64,000 bases of DNA from Simmondsia chinensis (GCA_018398585.1 JAGTTD010000022.1:10517501-10581500), one strand, 5' to 3'; shown: positions 34,261 through 46,520, counted from the first letter of the stretch. Translations and numbers: made by a program. The notes: generated by a model not told the origin, from the sequence alone.

Positions 34261-35316
34261 TTTAGGTATACCATATCTCCTACATCAAAATTTCGATTAA
34301 CTCTCTTCCTATCAGCATACCATTTCATTCGGGTTTGGGATTCACTGAGGTTGTGCTTCAGCTGCTGCATAACTTGTTTCCTCTGGTGCACCAGCTCACC
34401 TACTTCAGCCACATTTGCCCCATCCCCTTGCAACATCAAGGGAGTTGGAGGATCATACCCATAAAATGCCTTGAAGGGTGTGGTGCCAATTGAAGCATGG
34501 AAATGAGTATTATACCGAAACTCAGCTAACGATAGCCATCTTGCCCACACTTTTGGATGACTAAACACCATGCTTCTAAGGTATTGCTCAATGCATTGGT
34601 TGACCCTCTCTGTCTGACCATCAGTTTGAGGGTGGTAGGAAGAACTAAGGCCAAAGTCGTTCCCAAGAGTCCAAACAACTCTTTCCAGAACCGGCTTGTG
34701 AAGAGCTTGTCTCTATCAGAAACTTTGGATTGGGGCAATCCATGAAGCTTGTAAATGTTGTCTAAGAACACACGAGCTAACTTTTCTGCAGTCACAGGTC
34801 GAGCCAAAGCAATGAAATGCCCAGATTTGGTGAACCGATCAACAATTACCCAGAGTACCTCTTTCCCTTCTGATTTAGGCGACCCCTCGATGAAATCCAT
34901 GCTTATGTGTTGCCATATACCGTCAGGAACAGGCAAGGGCTGGAGAAGTCCTTGGTATCTATGATCACCAAGTTTACTTTGTTGACAAACCTCACAACTT
35001 TGACAAAGCTGGTCACTTCCTTTTTCATCCCGGGCCAACTAAAATGAAACTTCAATCTCTGATATGTCCCGCCAATGCCTGAGTGACCTCCCCATGAAGA
35101 ATCATGAGCCGCACTAATGCCTTGGTGCCTAAGATCAGTAGAGTTTCCAACATACAACTTCCCCTGGAATCTGATAACCCCTCGGGTCACAGAAATTTCA
35201 GCACCAGAAGCCAGATTGCACGACTTGTCTATACTAGCAGCAGCTATACATTCTTGCGCAAATGAATCATTCTCATAGGACTGATGTAACTCTTCCATCC
35301 AAGCAGGCGAAATCAC
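34227..35316 (-). pseudogene. Integrase of copy B
   Basis: N-terminal zinc finger: GKLYVGNSTDLRHQGISAAHDSSWGGH ... SCEVCQQSKLGDH. Core triad: HISMDFIEGSPKS (D), KVSDRDKLFTS (D); the third block is out of frame after a shift near 34640, where YHPQTDGQTE is expected. Then MVFSHPKVWARWLSLAEFRYNTHFH and YGYDPPTPLML. Several overlapping frames show at least two frameshifts. Confidence 0.85.
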
Positions 35317-35337
35317 GGAAACATCCCCAAGGAAACC

Positions 35338-35720
35338 CTACTCATAGTCCTCAAACTTGTGTGACAGTGCATCTGCAGCTAGGTTCTCCTTTCCGTTCTT
35401 GTATTCAATGTCATAATCCAACCCCAACATCTTCATCAGCCCTTTTCTTTGTATCCTTGTGACAATTTTCTGCTCTAACAAGTGCTTAAGACTTTGATGA
35501 TCAATCTTAATGATGCAATGATGCCCATCTAAGTAGTGCTGCCACTTATCAACGGCAAGCAAGATTGCAAGGTACTCCTTCTCATACATTGAAAGAGCTT
35601 AATGCTTTACACTCAATGCTGGCTGAGGTATGCTATTGGTCTTCCTCCTTGAGACAATACTGCACCAATTCCACTTCCACTTGCATCTGTCTCCAAAATG
35701 AAACTTGAAGAGAAATCGGG
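35338..35720 (-). pseudogene. RNase H domain of copy B
   Basis: First Asp block FILETDASGSGIGAVLSQGGRPIAYLSQH, a stop, then MYEKEYLAILLAVDKWQHYL (Glu), IIKIDHQSLKHLLEQ (Asp) and GKENLAADALSHKF. All three acidic positions are recognisable. The break lies between the first and second blocks at about 35600. Confidence 0.85.
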
Positions 35721-36437
35721 CATTGCCAAAACTGGTGCTCTGCACATCCCAGCTTTGAGAGCATCAAAAGTGTTTTGAGCTTCATCCGACCATTTGAAGG
35801 AATCCTTCTTAAGTAGATCTGTCATTGGCATGGCTAAGGCACCATAGTTAGCTACAAACTTGCGGTAATAGCCAGCTAAGCCCAAAAATCCCCTCAATTG
35901 TTTCAAAGTAACCGGGACAGCCCATTCCTTCATGGCAAGAACTTTTGAAGGATCGGTTGCAACTCCATCACAATAGATCACATGGCCAAGATATTCCATA
36001 TGTGTTTGAGCAAAAGAACAGTTGGCCAACTTAGCATACAATTTATGCTCACGCATGACCAAAAATACCTCCTTCAACTACTCCAAATGCTCCTCAAACG
36101 ATGCACTGTAAATGAGGATGTCACCAAGAAAACCAACACAAATTTCCTAAGAAATTGTTTGAAGACATCATTCATGAGGGCCTAGAACGTTGCTGGTGCG
36201 TTGGTCAAGCCAAATGGCATGACCACAAACTCAAAGTGTCCATGATGCGTTCGGAATGCAGTCTTATACACATCATGCTCTCCCACTCTAATCTGATGAT
36301 AACCTTGCCGAAGATCCAGCTTGGAAAAGCCTTGAGCTCCATATAATTCATCCAACAAATCATCTATAACTGGTATAGGAAGCTTGTCCTTCACAGTCAT
36401 AGAGTTGAGTTGCCTATAATTCATCCAACAAATCATC
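35720..36437 (-). pseudogene. Reverse transcriptase of copy B
   Basis: Begins at a deletion joint with [27 protein letters not shown], then [38 protein letters not shown] (Glu kept, unlike A and C), a TAG for Gln at about 36183, and after that a one-base loss in the active site: the usual FFDD is read as F-F/L-GD. Then REHKLYAKLANCSF, YLGHVI, LRGFLGLAGYYRKFV and FKWSDEAQNTFDALK. The N-terminal RT part is deleted. Confidence 0.87.
36343..36437 (-). repeat. 22-bp direct repeats at the copy B deletion joint
   Basis: ATAATTCATCCAACAAATCATC occurs at 36343-36364 (native RT position) and again at 36416-36437, exactly between gag and RT. The second copy looks like templated filler inserted at the deletion joint. 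Confidence 0.8.
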
Positions 36438-36448
36438 CAGATTGTACA

Positions 36449-36999
36449 TGCTAGCTGTGCCTCTGCCTGTCAGTAATATCAGCTTCTTGTGCTCTAACCG
36501 AAGCTCCAGCTTCACCCTCACGAATTAATGTCTCAGCTCTCAAGGATGGATTAGCTTGCAACACACTCGCTGGTATCAATGGATCCGGTACAATAGGAGG
36601 ATTTGGCCTCCTGAATTGCTCACGAATTTCAGCTAATTTTGCTTCCAACTACTGCATTTCCCGATCAAACCTCAAGGTAATCTTTTCCTCCAACTCTTGT
36701 GCTTGCAGTGTGAACTGATCAGAGATCATAAGTTCAACCTGCTGAGATCGTTGATCAAGCTTCACATCCACTTGCTGATGTAACTGCTGGCTTATATCAG
36801 CATTAGCTTCCTTGATTTGAATAAGCAAGTGAGCACTCATGGCCTTCAATTGACTGTCCAAATGAGCATTTGTGACCACATCCTGACCTGTAACATCGTT
36901 GCGTCCAACCACATCAGCATACGAAGATCTGGCAGCTGCCTTAGCTGCTGCCAATCTGGTGGTGACTCCACTGCCCAATGCCGCCTCAGTTAAGTCCAT
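36449..36999 (-). pseudogene. gag N-terminal half of copy B
   Basis: MDLTEAALGSGVTT through QLHQQVDVKLDQRSQQVEL, LEEKITLRFDREMQ, then a stop at 36649-36651 (Gln in copy A), and [28 protein letters not shown]. Ends at the deletion joint; gag core, knuckle and protease are missing. Confidence 0.87.
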
Positions 37000-37041
37000 G
37001 GATACTTGATATCAATTCTGCTTGAATTGAAAGCCAAACGA

Positions 37042-37054
37042 GGCTCTGATACCA
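37042..37054 (-). promoter_or_regulatory. Primer-binding site, tRNA-Met type (copy B)
   Basis: TGGTATCAGAGCC on the minus strand, exact, two bases past the LTR. Confidence 0.92.
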
Positions 37055-37056
37055 AT

Positions 37057-37385
37057 TGTTACGTTTGTGATTGATTCACAAATGTAAGCTAAGATAAAGA
37101 AAATATGAGATGAGAAAGAAGTGAAAGAGATGAGGAATTAGAGAGAGTTAGATGAGAGAAAAAAGGTTATCTCAAAGAGATTGTGTTGTATTTTCATTGA
37201 ATGACCTCCAATTACACAAGATCACCCTTCTTATATGAACTAGATACATAGAATTGCTGCTAACCGACTTAAACAACCACCAAAAGCGACTAACTACACC
37301 TAACGGCCAAAACAGATTTTGGCGCCAAAAACAGAATTCAAAAGCTACAAGCATTATTACATCCTAACAAGTAAGAATCATAACA
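37057..37385 (-). repeat. 5' LTR of copy B
   Basis: 329 bp, TGTTATGATTC to CACAAACGTAACA on the minus strand. Contains TTTTGGCGCCAAAA (37317-37330), a perfect palindrome matching the E2F core. Confidence 0.9.
37317..37330. promoter_or_regulatory. Palindromic E2F-like site in the A/B LTR
   Basis: TTTTGGCGCCAAAA; kept also in the stub at 33742-33755. Matches TTTSGCGC on both strands. Regulation is inferred. Confidence 0.5.
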
Positions 37386-38839
37386 TATTGTTCATTGCCA
37401 AATCACTTACAAAGCTTGCCTTATATACAATCATCAACTAACTAACTAACTCAATGATGCATAACAACCACAAGAACTACAAAGTATCTAGTTTGTTAAT
37501 ACCACCTACTATATAAGTCCTAACAAAACTAAAACTAAAAATAGAAAAAATTTCATATTGTTCCATACATAATAAAATAAAATGGCAAAAAAAAAAGGAA
37601 TAATAAAAAAATAACTACTTATATAAAATATCAAAACAATGATGAAATAATTAATTTTCTTTTAAAAAATGCGACACTTCATCTAAGGCCAGAAACTATT
37701 CACATTTTTTAATTTTATAAAAAAATACAAAAAGAAACCTTTCATAGTATTTCATACATAAATTCATAAAATAAAATAAAATATAGAAATAAAAAAACTA
37801 ATAATCAAAAATACCAAAAACAACTTACATAAAATAAAATAATAAAAATCAATAATAAATATAAAATATAAATTATACATAAAAATAATTTCCTTTTACA
37901 AAAAATTGAAATACATAAAATTAATTTAATTTAAAATATTTCAAAAATTCACAATTACATAAAAATGGTAAAATAAAAAAAAAATATTCATATTCTGTAA
38001 TTCAATGAATTATCAATCATAATACATGAATTAGAATAAATACATTGAATAAAATAAAATATAAATACTAAAATAAATTAATGAAAATTACTAATAAAAA
38101 TTACCAAAAAAAAAACCTTTTCATATCCTTTTACAAAATTAATACTATATTATAAAATTCAAAAATTAATAACTACCTAAAATAAAATTAAAATCTATTA
38201 TTATCTATGAATTAAAAAATATACAATCTATGTATAACAATGTTCAAGCCATGACAAATGAAAAGCAATAATTTATTTTATTTTTAAAAAAATTCAAAAA
38301 ATCATATTTACAAAAAATTAATTTTCTTTTAAACCAATTAACATTCATTTAAGTTTTTTTAAAAGATTATTACAAAGGGTCTTTAATATTATTTTACTCA
38401 GTGCTTAGGACTTCTCAACATTATTTCAATTTTTAGTATATATATTAATATATTAAAAATTAATAATAATAATTAATTTGTAAATAAAATTTAATAAATA
38501 AATACCAAAATTATTGCAATAAACCATTAAAACCACATTTCAAAAATTAAAATCTATTGTTATTTTTTTTCACAAAATATTAAATTCCAAAACTATTGCA
38601 ATAAATCAATATACCCTCATTTTAGGAACTCAAAAGCTACTATTAGGTTTTTTTTAAAAATGTTGGACAAACATAATCACAAAAAACTCATTGTTTTCAT
38701 TGTCGCTTATCATCAAAATGAGGAAAAGAGGCATTACCACATAATTTGCAGCATTCAGCAGGCCATTCAGCATAAATGATATCTCGTACAAGGTTAGCAG
38801 TTTATCATTTTTGTACATATTATTTTTGTAGTCTTTGAT
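37386..38839. other. AT-rich stretch with no gene found
   Basis: 37386-37540 looks like LTR-type sequence on the minus strand (GTATATAAGGCAAGC, a TATA-like box), perhaps a remnant cut by copy B. From 37540 on it is A-rich, low in complexity and without open frames of note; parts resemble 2600-2790. Confidence 0.45.
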
Positions 38840-41800
38840 AAATATTTGTGAGGATACAGGATTATATGGGGAAAAAAAGGAACTTTGGGTGAAAAATTAA
38901 GGACATTATAGAATATTTTATGAAAACTATAGCACATTATAGGACATTTAGAAAGAAGAACAATGTGAAGTTATGGGAAAAAACTAGAATATGAAAAAAT
39001 ATAATTTTAAAGGGAACAAGAGAAAAATTATCCTTTAAAATTGTACCTATTATACATTAAAAACAAAATTTAGGACATTATACGATATTTTAGGATATTA
39101 TAAGTTATTTGGAAATAAAATATTATGAGGTCAAGGGAAGAAAAAAAAATTGAGAAAATGTAATTATGGAAAAAAAAAAGGACAATATAGTAATTTATGT
39201 GAAGTGAAAGAAAAAATAATACAAAAAAATGTAAAGGAAAAAATTAATTCAATATTTTTGTATGGATGATGTTTATTCCTTACATAAAAATTGTAATAAA
39301 AAATATTTTTCTTACCAAAAATAAAATTAATTATATAAAATAGTCCTATAAAGTTATAAAAATTGTACTTTGGGGAATAAAAATTGAGAACATTATTCAA
39401 TATTTTAGACTTTAAAAATATTTGAACCTAGAAATATTCAGAATTATAACTATTATAGGATATTATAATAAATTGTTTTTTAGCATGTTTTATTAGTTTT
39501 GAATTTTTAAATTATTTTAAAATAAAATTAATAATTTTGTTACTTATTTGATATTTTAAATTTTCACATTTTATTTATTTTTGTATGAAAGGATATGAAA
39601 GTTCTTTATGTGAGGTGAAGGAAAAAAATTAATATGAAAAACTGTTAAGGAAAAAAAAATTAATTATAGATTTTTATAGAGGTGGTGTTTATTTCTTACA
39701 TAAAAATATTCTTCCTTACGAAAAACAAAATCAATCCTTTCCCCATACAAAATAGTTTTTTAAAATTATATACATTACACTTTGGGGAGATAAATTTATC
39801 ACATTATATAATATTTTTGAATTTGGAAAGATTTTAAAATTATAACCATTATAAAATATTGTAGTTAATAGTTTTTTTAGCATGTTTTATGAGTTATGAG
39901 TTTTTCTATTATTTTAAAAGAAAATTAATAATTTTATTACTTTTTTGGTATTTTTAATTTTTTAATTTTATTTCCTTTTATGTATTTTTGTATGAAAGGA
40001 TATGAAAGTCATTTCTATGAAGCGAAGGAAAAAATGATATTAAAAAATATAAAAGAAAAAAAATTAAGTATTGATTTGTTTTTATGGGTGGTGTTATTCC
40101 TTATATAAAAATAGTGGTAAAAATTATTTTTTCTTACATAAAAACAAAATTAATTATTTTTTAAAACAATACAGTACCTTAAAATTATAGTCATTATATT
40201 TTGAGGAAGAAAGATTTAGGACAATATACAATATCTAGAATTTGGAAATATTTTAGAATTGTAACCAATATTTTTGTTAATATGTTTTATATAGTTATGA
40301 ATTTTAGAATTTTTTTTAAAGGAAATTTCATTATTTCATTACTTTTTTGGCAATTTTTATTTTTATATTTATATAGTTATGTATGAAAGGATATAAAAAC
40401 TTTTTTTGAATATTTTCATTGGACTAAAGAGTGTGAATAGTTTTTTTCTTTAGATCGAGTGTCAATTTTTTAAAAAGAAAATTAATTTCATGTATTTATG
40501 AATTTTGGAACTTTTAAAAGAAAATTAATTATTTAATTACTTTTTTAGTATTTTTTAAAAATAGTTTTTATTATTTTATTTTATATTTTTATATTTTATT
40601 TTATTTTAGTTTATGTATTTTTGTGAAGTGAAGGAAAAAAATTTATATGAAAAATGTAAATTAAAAATTAATCCTAGTTTTATGTATGGGAGGTGTTTAT
40701 TCCTTACATAAAAATAGTTATAAAAATAAAAATAATTATTTTTTCATATAAAATTGTTCTTTAAAATTATACCCATTGTACTTTTGGGAAAAAAAATTTA
40801 GGATATTCTACAGTATTTTAGAATTTGAAAAGATTTAAACTTTGATAGATTTTACAATTATAACCTTTGTAGGACATTGTAACCAATAGTTTTTTTAGCA
40901 TGTGTTTATGTAGTTACTAATTTTTGAATCTTTAGACAGAAATTAATTATTTTATTACTTTTTCGGTTTTTTATTTTTATATTTTACTTTATTTTATAAA
41001 TTTGAGTATGAAAGATTATGAAATTCATTTATGTGAGGTGAATATGAAAAAATGTAAAGTAAAAATTAATTCTAGGTTTTATGTAGTTACTAATTTTTGA
41101 ATCTTTAGACAGAAATTAATTATTTTATTACTTTTTGGGTTTTTTATTTTTATATTTTACTTTATTTTATAAATTTAAGTATGAAAGATTATGAAATTCA
41201 TTTATGTGAGGTGAATATGAAAAAATGTAAAGTAAAAAATTAATTCTAGGTTTTTGTATGTGTAGTGTTTATTCCTTACATAAAAGTAGTCAATAAAAAT
41301 ATTTTTCCATGCATAAAAACAAAATTAATTCTTTTTCTATACAAAATAGTCCTTTAAAATTATAAACATTGTACTTGGGAGGTGAAAAATTTAGGACATT
41401 AAACAACTTTTTTGAATTTGGAAAAGATTTGAACTTGGCAAAATTTTAGAATTGTAACAATTATAGGATATTATAACCAATAGTTCTTTTAGCATGTTTT
41501 ATGCAGTTATAAATTTTTAAATTATTTTAAAAGAAAATTAATTATTTCATTAGTTTTTAAGTACTTTTAATTTTTTTTATATTTTATTTTCTTTTATATA
41601 TTTATGGATTAAAAAATATGAAAGTCATTTCTATAGAAGTGAAGGAAAAAATAATATGCAAAAATATAACGAAAAGAATTAATTCTAAATTTTTATATGG
41701 GTGGTGTTCATTACTTTCATAAAAATTATTTTTCCTTACGTAAAAATAAAATTAATTCTTTTTCATTCAATATAGTCTTTTAAAATTATGATCATTGTAC

Positions 41801-41990
41801 TTTGAGAAAGAAAAATTTAGGACATGATTTAGAATTTGGAAAGATTTGAACTTGGAAAGATTTTAGAATTGTAACTATTATAGAATATTGTGACCAATAG
41901 TTTTTTTAACATGTGTTTATGTAGTTATGAATTTCAAAATTTTTTAATGAAAAATTAATTATTTCATTAGGTGCTTTAAGGAAAAAAATT
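38840..41990. repeat. Degenerate tandem repeat, ~400-bp unit
   Basis: A set phrase order recurs: TATGAAAG-TCAT, GTGAAGGAAAAAA, GGTGTTTATTCCTTACATAAAAA, TTAGGACATTA, GGAAAGATTT, then CCAATAGTTTTTTTAGCATG and TTATGAATTTTTAAAT. The TAGCATG-type phrase lies near 39470, 39868, 40275, 40895, 41487 and 41905, spacing about 400, 407, 620, 592 and 418. A 170-bp internal doubling (40913 and 41083) explains one long spacing. No coding. Confidence 0.7.
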
Positions 41991-42639
41991 ACACCTACGA
42001 AATATACAAAAGTAACTAACTATTACAATTTGTAGAATTTTGTTAGAAAGCAATTGGAGAAATATCTAAAAGAATACATAGACAGAACACGGATTTTCTA
42101 TACCGAAGCTCCACAATGGGAGGATGAAATGAGAAACTGGATGGCTGAACTCATCATATGCATGCATTGGGAGGAGGAATAATTTTATAACATAAATCAA
42201 ATCAGAAATTTTGAATGACAACTATGAACAAGATATTAAAATAATCGTTATATTTTATATGGCTCTCAAACAAACGTTTGTATTATAACTGGAGGGTTGA
42301 TATGGCCAGAGTTGTTTTCCAGTCAAAATTGCATTTTATATTTTCTATTTTGACGACATTAATGGAACTTCATTTGCAATCTATTTCAATATCCTAATTG
42401 GTACCATTAGGTAATTTTTATTCCGTTATGTTTAGTTGCTAGTTTCCTTGATGATTATTAATTAAGGCCTATGGGTGCTTGTTCTTACAAGAGATAGTAC
42501 ATGCATACCTTTTGAATTTCAACAACTCAATATTTCATTGGCTGTTTATATAAATTACTTAAATTTGGATTCTATAGATCAATGGAAGTAAGGATTATGT
42601 ATTCATCAAAAGTCTAATACAAGTACAAATACATATAGC
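41991..42639. other. AT-rich stretch with no gene found
   Basis: No domain or long frame. Slightly less AT-rich than its left neighbour. It may be the body of the Helitron-like element ending at 42667. Confidence 0.35.
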
Positions 42640-42667
42640 AGTTGTGCATCGCACGGGGTTTTACTAG
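42640..42667 (+). mobile_element. Helitron-like 3' terminus
   Basis: AGTTGTGCATCGCACGGGG, a short GTGC-ATC-GCAC hairpin, followed after TTTTA by CTAG and then T. Plant Helitrons end with a hairpin, about ten bases and CTRR, inserted before T. The matching 5' TC end was not located. Confidence 0.5.
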
Positions 42668-43714
42668 TAGAAAATAAATTAAAACTAAAGATTTAAAATT
42701 GTAAAAATTAATTGAAATATATAGAAAAAAGCAAATAATAGAAAACGCCCCTAGGGCGATTATTAAGGGTAATTATTAGTGTTCATCTACATTTCATAGC
42801 AACTATTCCAATGTTAAAGTGAAATATTTATTTAATATGTTGTCATCATCTAACACTACATTAAATAGAGAGAAAAAATCAAAATAAAATAATTAGTACT
42901 ACAAATTATTTTGTAAATGAGCATTCTTAGCACAAGGGATGGATATTTTAATTTAAATAAAAATTATTGTTACAGTTAAATAAAAGTTCAATAAAATTTG
43001 ATATTTTCATTTTTGATCTTTTTCTATTTCCTATGCGGTTACAGATGATTATTAAATTTTTTTATTTTAGATTTATAGAACTTCTAAACTTAGGATAAAC
43101 ATTGTTAGATTATAGTTGTGCGTGAATGAATTCTTTCAAAATTAAAATTTGTATTCTATTCATAAATTTTTACTTAGTTTTCTTTATATTATTTTATTAA
43201 AGACAAATATAATAGTTATTTTATGAAGTCTTGATTTTTATAAATATACTTTAAAAGATGACTTAGTTGCAGTTTATTAAAAGTTAAACTTTATTTGAGG
43301 CTTACTTTTAAAAAAGTAACCATATAAATTTGCAACACGTTTTTCAATATGTAATGAGTAAGAGCTTGAAATACTGAGCAAGCCACACCTATGAAAAGTA
43401 GGGCCGCGAGAACAAAAAAGCTAAGGCTTGAGCATGAAAACCAATTATTCTATATGGTTTTTTAAAGGTATATTTCAATACAAAAATTATTGTATTTGTC
43501 CCGGAAAAAAAAAAGGTTCTGATAGAGGTCAATTATTACATTTTAAATTGACAATGAACAAATTTGAAGAATATTTTGCACAATTTTTTTTTTAATTAAA
43601 TAATATTTATTATTAGTTTAAAAGGTTATTTAAAATTAAAATTTAAACATTAAAATAATCATTTATATCAAATGCAATGTTGGGAGATGACCATATCAAA
43701 CAGAGCTTCTACTT
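42668..43714. other. AT-rich stretch with no gene found
   Basis: No open frame or repeat of note up to the LTR of element F. Confidence 0.45.
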
Positions 43715-44095
43715 TGTTACACTACAAAAATTCAATTAATTTTGGCTGCAGAATTTTGGCGGGAAAGTTTGGCAGGTCACGTGAGGAGCTCGTGACTGGT
43801 AGTTAAGAAGAGCTTGTGACCATTGGAAGCACGCGTTGGGCACGTGAGCTATAGTGCCTGAATTTCTGAGTTTATTTCTGTTTTTCTTGCTATTTTTAGC
43901 TAATTTCTTGTAATTCCAATAATTAGTCAAATATTTTACAATTACTATATAAGATAAAAGATGCACTTGCTGGGGTTTAAGTTTTAATGTAATATAATCT
44001 CTTCTTCTCTCTCAATTTCTTCTACTTTCTCCCTCATTTCTCTTCATTCCTATCTCAATTGCATTGTCTTTTGGTTTGGAAATTGGATTGCATCA
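43715..44095 (+). repeat. 5' LTR of element F
   Basis: TGTTACAC to GCATCA. In U3: TTTGGCGGGAAA (43755-43766, E2F-type), CACGTG at 43778-43783 and 43841-43846 (G-box), then TATA box CTATATAAG (43945-43953) and a pyrimidine-rich leader. Confidence 0.92.
43755..43846 (+). promoter_or_regulatory. E2F-like site and two G-boxes in the F LTR
   Basis: TTTGGCGGGAAA is a full match to the E2F consensus, followed by a weaker TTTGGCAGGTCA. Two CACGTG G-boxes follow, the core bound by plant bZIP and bHLH factors. In the 3' LTR the second E2F half is sharper (TTTGGCGGGTCA) and a third G-box is present. Function is inferred from motif and place, upstream of the TATA box. Confidence 0.5.
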
Positions 44096-44096
44096 T

Positions 44097-44109
44097 TGGT
44101 ATCAGAGCC
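44097..44109 (+). promoter_or_regulatory. Primer-binding site, tRNA-Met type (element F)
   Basis: TGGTATCAGAGCC, exact, one base after the LTR. Confidence 0.93.
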
Positions 44110-44141
44110 CGGATCCTCTGACTGTGGGCGATTGATCATCG

Positions 44142-45317
44142 GTGATGGCTTACAACACCCGATCGGTTGCTGAAATTAGAAGGGTCGAAGAGACCCTTTC
44201 TAGTCATATCCAATCCACCAATGAAATGGTGGAGCAATCAGCTAGTGAGCTGGGTGAGCTGAAGACATCAGTCCAGGACCTTTGTGAGCTAATTATGCAC
44301 ATGTCTTTGCAACAAGGACGATCGGCTGAGAGAGGGGTAACAGGGGAAGGAGGTTCAAACTCTCCAGAGGTGAATCGCACAGTCCCTGAAGGTCCAACAG
44401 CTCCTGTTGGAGGTAACAATAGTTACCTCACTCGTTTGGGTAAGATTGAATTTCCATTGTTCTATGGCGAAGATGTTAATGGCTAGGTCTATATGTGTGA
44501 ACATTTTTTTTGTGATTGATAACACTCCAATTTATGATCAAGTTAGGCTAGCTTCTATCCATTTAAGGGGTTTAGCCTTGTAATGGCACCGACAGTTTAT
44601 GAGAACTAGGGGTGATATAACTCAAGTAACTTCGACTGAATATGTGACTTCGATGAAGGTGAGGTTTGAAAATGCTTTTGAAGATCCTGTTGCTGATTTA
44701 GTGAAACTTAAGCAGGACAGTTCAGTGAAGGAGTACCTTGCGAAGTTTGATACTGTGGCTATGCAGGCTGATTTGATGGAGAGCCAACTGATTAGCTATT
44801 TCCTGCTGGGCTCCGGAAGGATATTGAGTTAGAAGTGAGGTCTAGGCATCCTGTTACATTACAACATGCCACCTGCCTTGCTAAGTTGGCTTAAGCTGAA
44901 GTAGAAGCCTTAGCTAAGCAATTGAGGGCCTCTAAAGCACCTCTCCTTCCTACTCCAAACATACCTAGATTTCCACAGCCTTTGGTAAGGGTTAATAATT
45001 CCCCACGACCTACTCAACCAATTCAGAACAACTCCCCTATTAACAAACCTCATAGAGTTCTCTCTAGAGCTGAATTGCAAGAAAAAAGGGCTAGAGGGTT
45101 ATGTTATTTCTGTGATGAGAAGTATGACCAAGGACATAAATGTAAGTCTAAGGGCCCACAGTTATTCGTAATTGAGATTGATAATGAGAATCAGGAAGAA
45201 GAAGAGGAAATGGAAGCCGGAATGATTGTTGAGAAGGGAATGGAACAAACGGCTCATATTTCCCTTCATGCCTTATCTGGGGCTAGCACTTATCAAACAC
45301 TGAGGGTTACTTAACAG
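44142..45317 (+). pseudogene. gag of element F
   Basis: ATG 44142: MAYNTRSVAEIRRVEETLSSHIQSTNEMVEQ, a helical N-terminus, then LTRLGKIEFPLFYGEDVNG and a TAG where Trp is expected (G-W-Y motif). The core continues 44599-44832 (TSMKVRFENAFEDPVADLVKLKQDSSVKEYLAKFD) and a Pro-rich stretch leads to the knuckle LCYFCDEKYDQGHKC (near 45100-45144) and an acidic run (NQEEEEEME). A TAA at 45312-45314 separates it from protease in the same frame. Confidence 0.9.
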
Positions 45318-46520
45318 ATGAAGCAAAAGCCAGTCCACATCCTCATTGATTCAGGCTCTACTCACAATTCCATGGATGCAAAGCTAACATCTAAGTTCAA
45401 TTGTAGATCTGAACTGTTAAGTCCCATAGCTGTGGTAGTGGCTGATGGAAGCAAAATTAGCTGTGTGGAGCAATGCAGAAACTTGTCTTGGAAGATGCAG
45501 GGGGATACTTATACATCAAACTTCTTGCTTATACCTTTGGGAGGATGCGATATGGTATTAGGCATTGAATGGGTGGCAACTTTGGGAGATGTTCACTACA
45601 ATTTCAAGGAGCTTACAATGTCCTTTACTGCCAATGGACATCCTCAGGTGTTACGAGGGGATGTAACCAATAGATGTCGCTCTGTGGGAGCTAAGGCCTT
45701 AACTAGGGCTATGAACTACTCTCCTTTCATTGCTTTCTTATCAGACACACATCAGATCCCTTATGAACAAGAGCCTATTGTGATGATGTTAGGAATGCAT
45801 AAGGAACCATTTGATCAAAGGACAATTACTCCAGCTATTGCTCAACTAATCTCCAAACATGATCAATTATTTAAGGAACCCCAGCAACTACCTCCTTCTA
45901 GGCCAGATTTTGACCACATGATCCATTTGAAGGAGGGAACACAACCGATCAATAAAAGGCCCTATAGGTATCCTTCCTTACAGAAAGATGTGATTGAGAA
46001 TATGGTGCAGGAATTGCTTAATAAGGGCCACATCCAAGCAAGCACCAGTCCTTATGCCTCTGCTGTTGTTTCGGTTAAGAAAATGGATGGGGGTTGGAGG
46101 ATGTGTGTTGATTACCATCAAGTAAACCATGCAACCATCAAGAATAAGTTTCCTATTCCCTTAGTAGAGGAACTATTTGATGAGTTGGGACAAGCTGTGT
46201 ACTTCTCCAAGATTGATCTGCGCTCAGTGTATCACCAAATCAGAATGTTTCGAGATGATGTGCAAAAGACAGCCTTCAAGAGTCATGTGGGACATTATGA
46301 GTTCCTAGTTAGCAATGCTCCCTCCACCTTCCAAGCCTTAATGAATTCGATCTTTGCTTCCTATTTGAGGAAATTTGTGGTAGTCTTCTTCGATGATATA
46401 CTAATTTATAGCACTAATCTAGAAGAGCATGTGCAATATCTGCAGCAAGTCTTTCTTGTATTGCAGCAACATCAATTATATGCTAAGCAAAGCAATGCTT
46501 ATTTGCAGCCACTCAGATAG
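45318..46520 (+). pseudogene. Protease and reverse transcriptase of element F
   Basis: 400 open codons. Retropepsin: HILIDSGSTHNSMDAKL, VVADGSKI, GGCDMVLGIEWV. RT: DHMIHLKEGTQPINKRPYRYP, VKKMDGGWRMCVDYHQVN, FPIPLVEELFDELG, YFSKIDLRSVYHQIRM, and the catalytic VVFFDDILIYS near 46380-46414, kept intact. The usual [14 protein letters not shown] is shortened (FLVSNAPSTFQ). A frameshift at about 46505 cuts it off after QLYAKQSN. Confidence 0.92.

Larger units (their letters stand above)
33786..37385 (-). mobile_element. Ty3/gypsy element, copy B (family 1, internally deleted)
   Basis: LTR 37385-37057, primer site, gag N-terminal half, deletion, RT, RNase H, integrase, chromodomain-like tail, polypurine tract and a truncated 3' LTR stub. 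It is the only family 1 copy here with the 3' half of pol, and shows what copies A and C lost. Confidence 0.88.

Noticed and set aside
29966..37390. Simple insertion of A plus B with a CATAT duplication
   Set aside because: The right side would need the CA of the LTR end to be shared with the duplication, and the flanks are integrase of E on one side and LTR-like DNA on the other, so they do not rejoin into one sequence.
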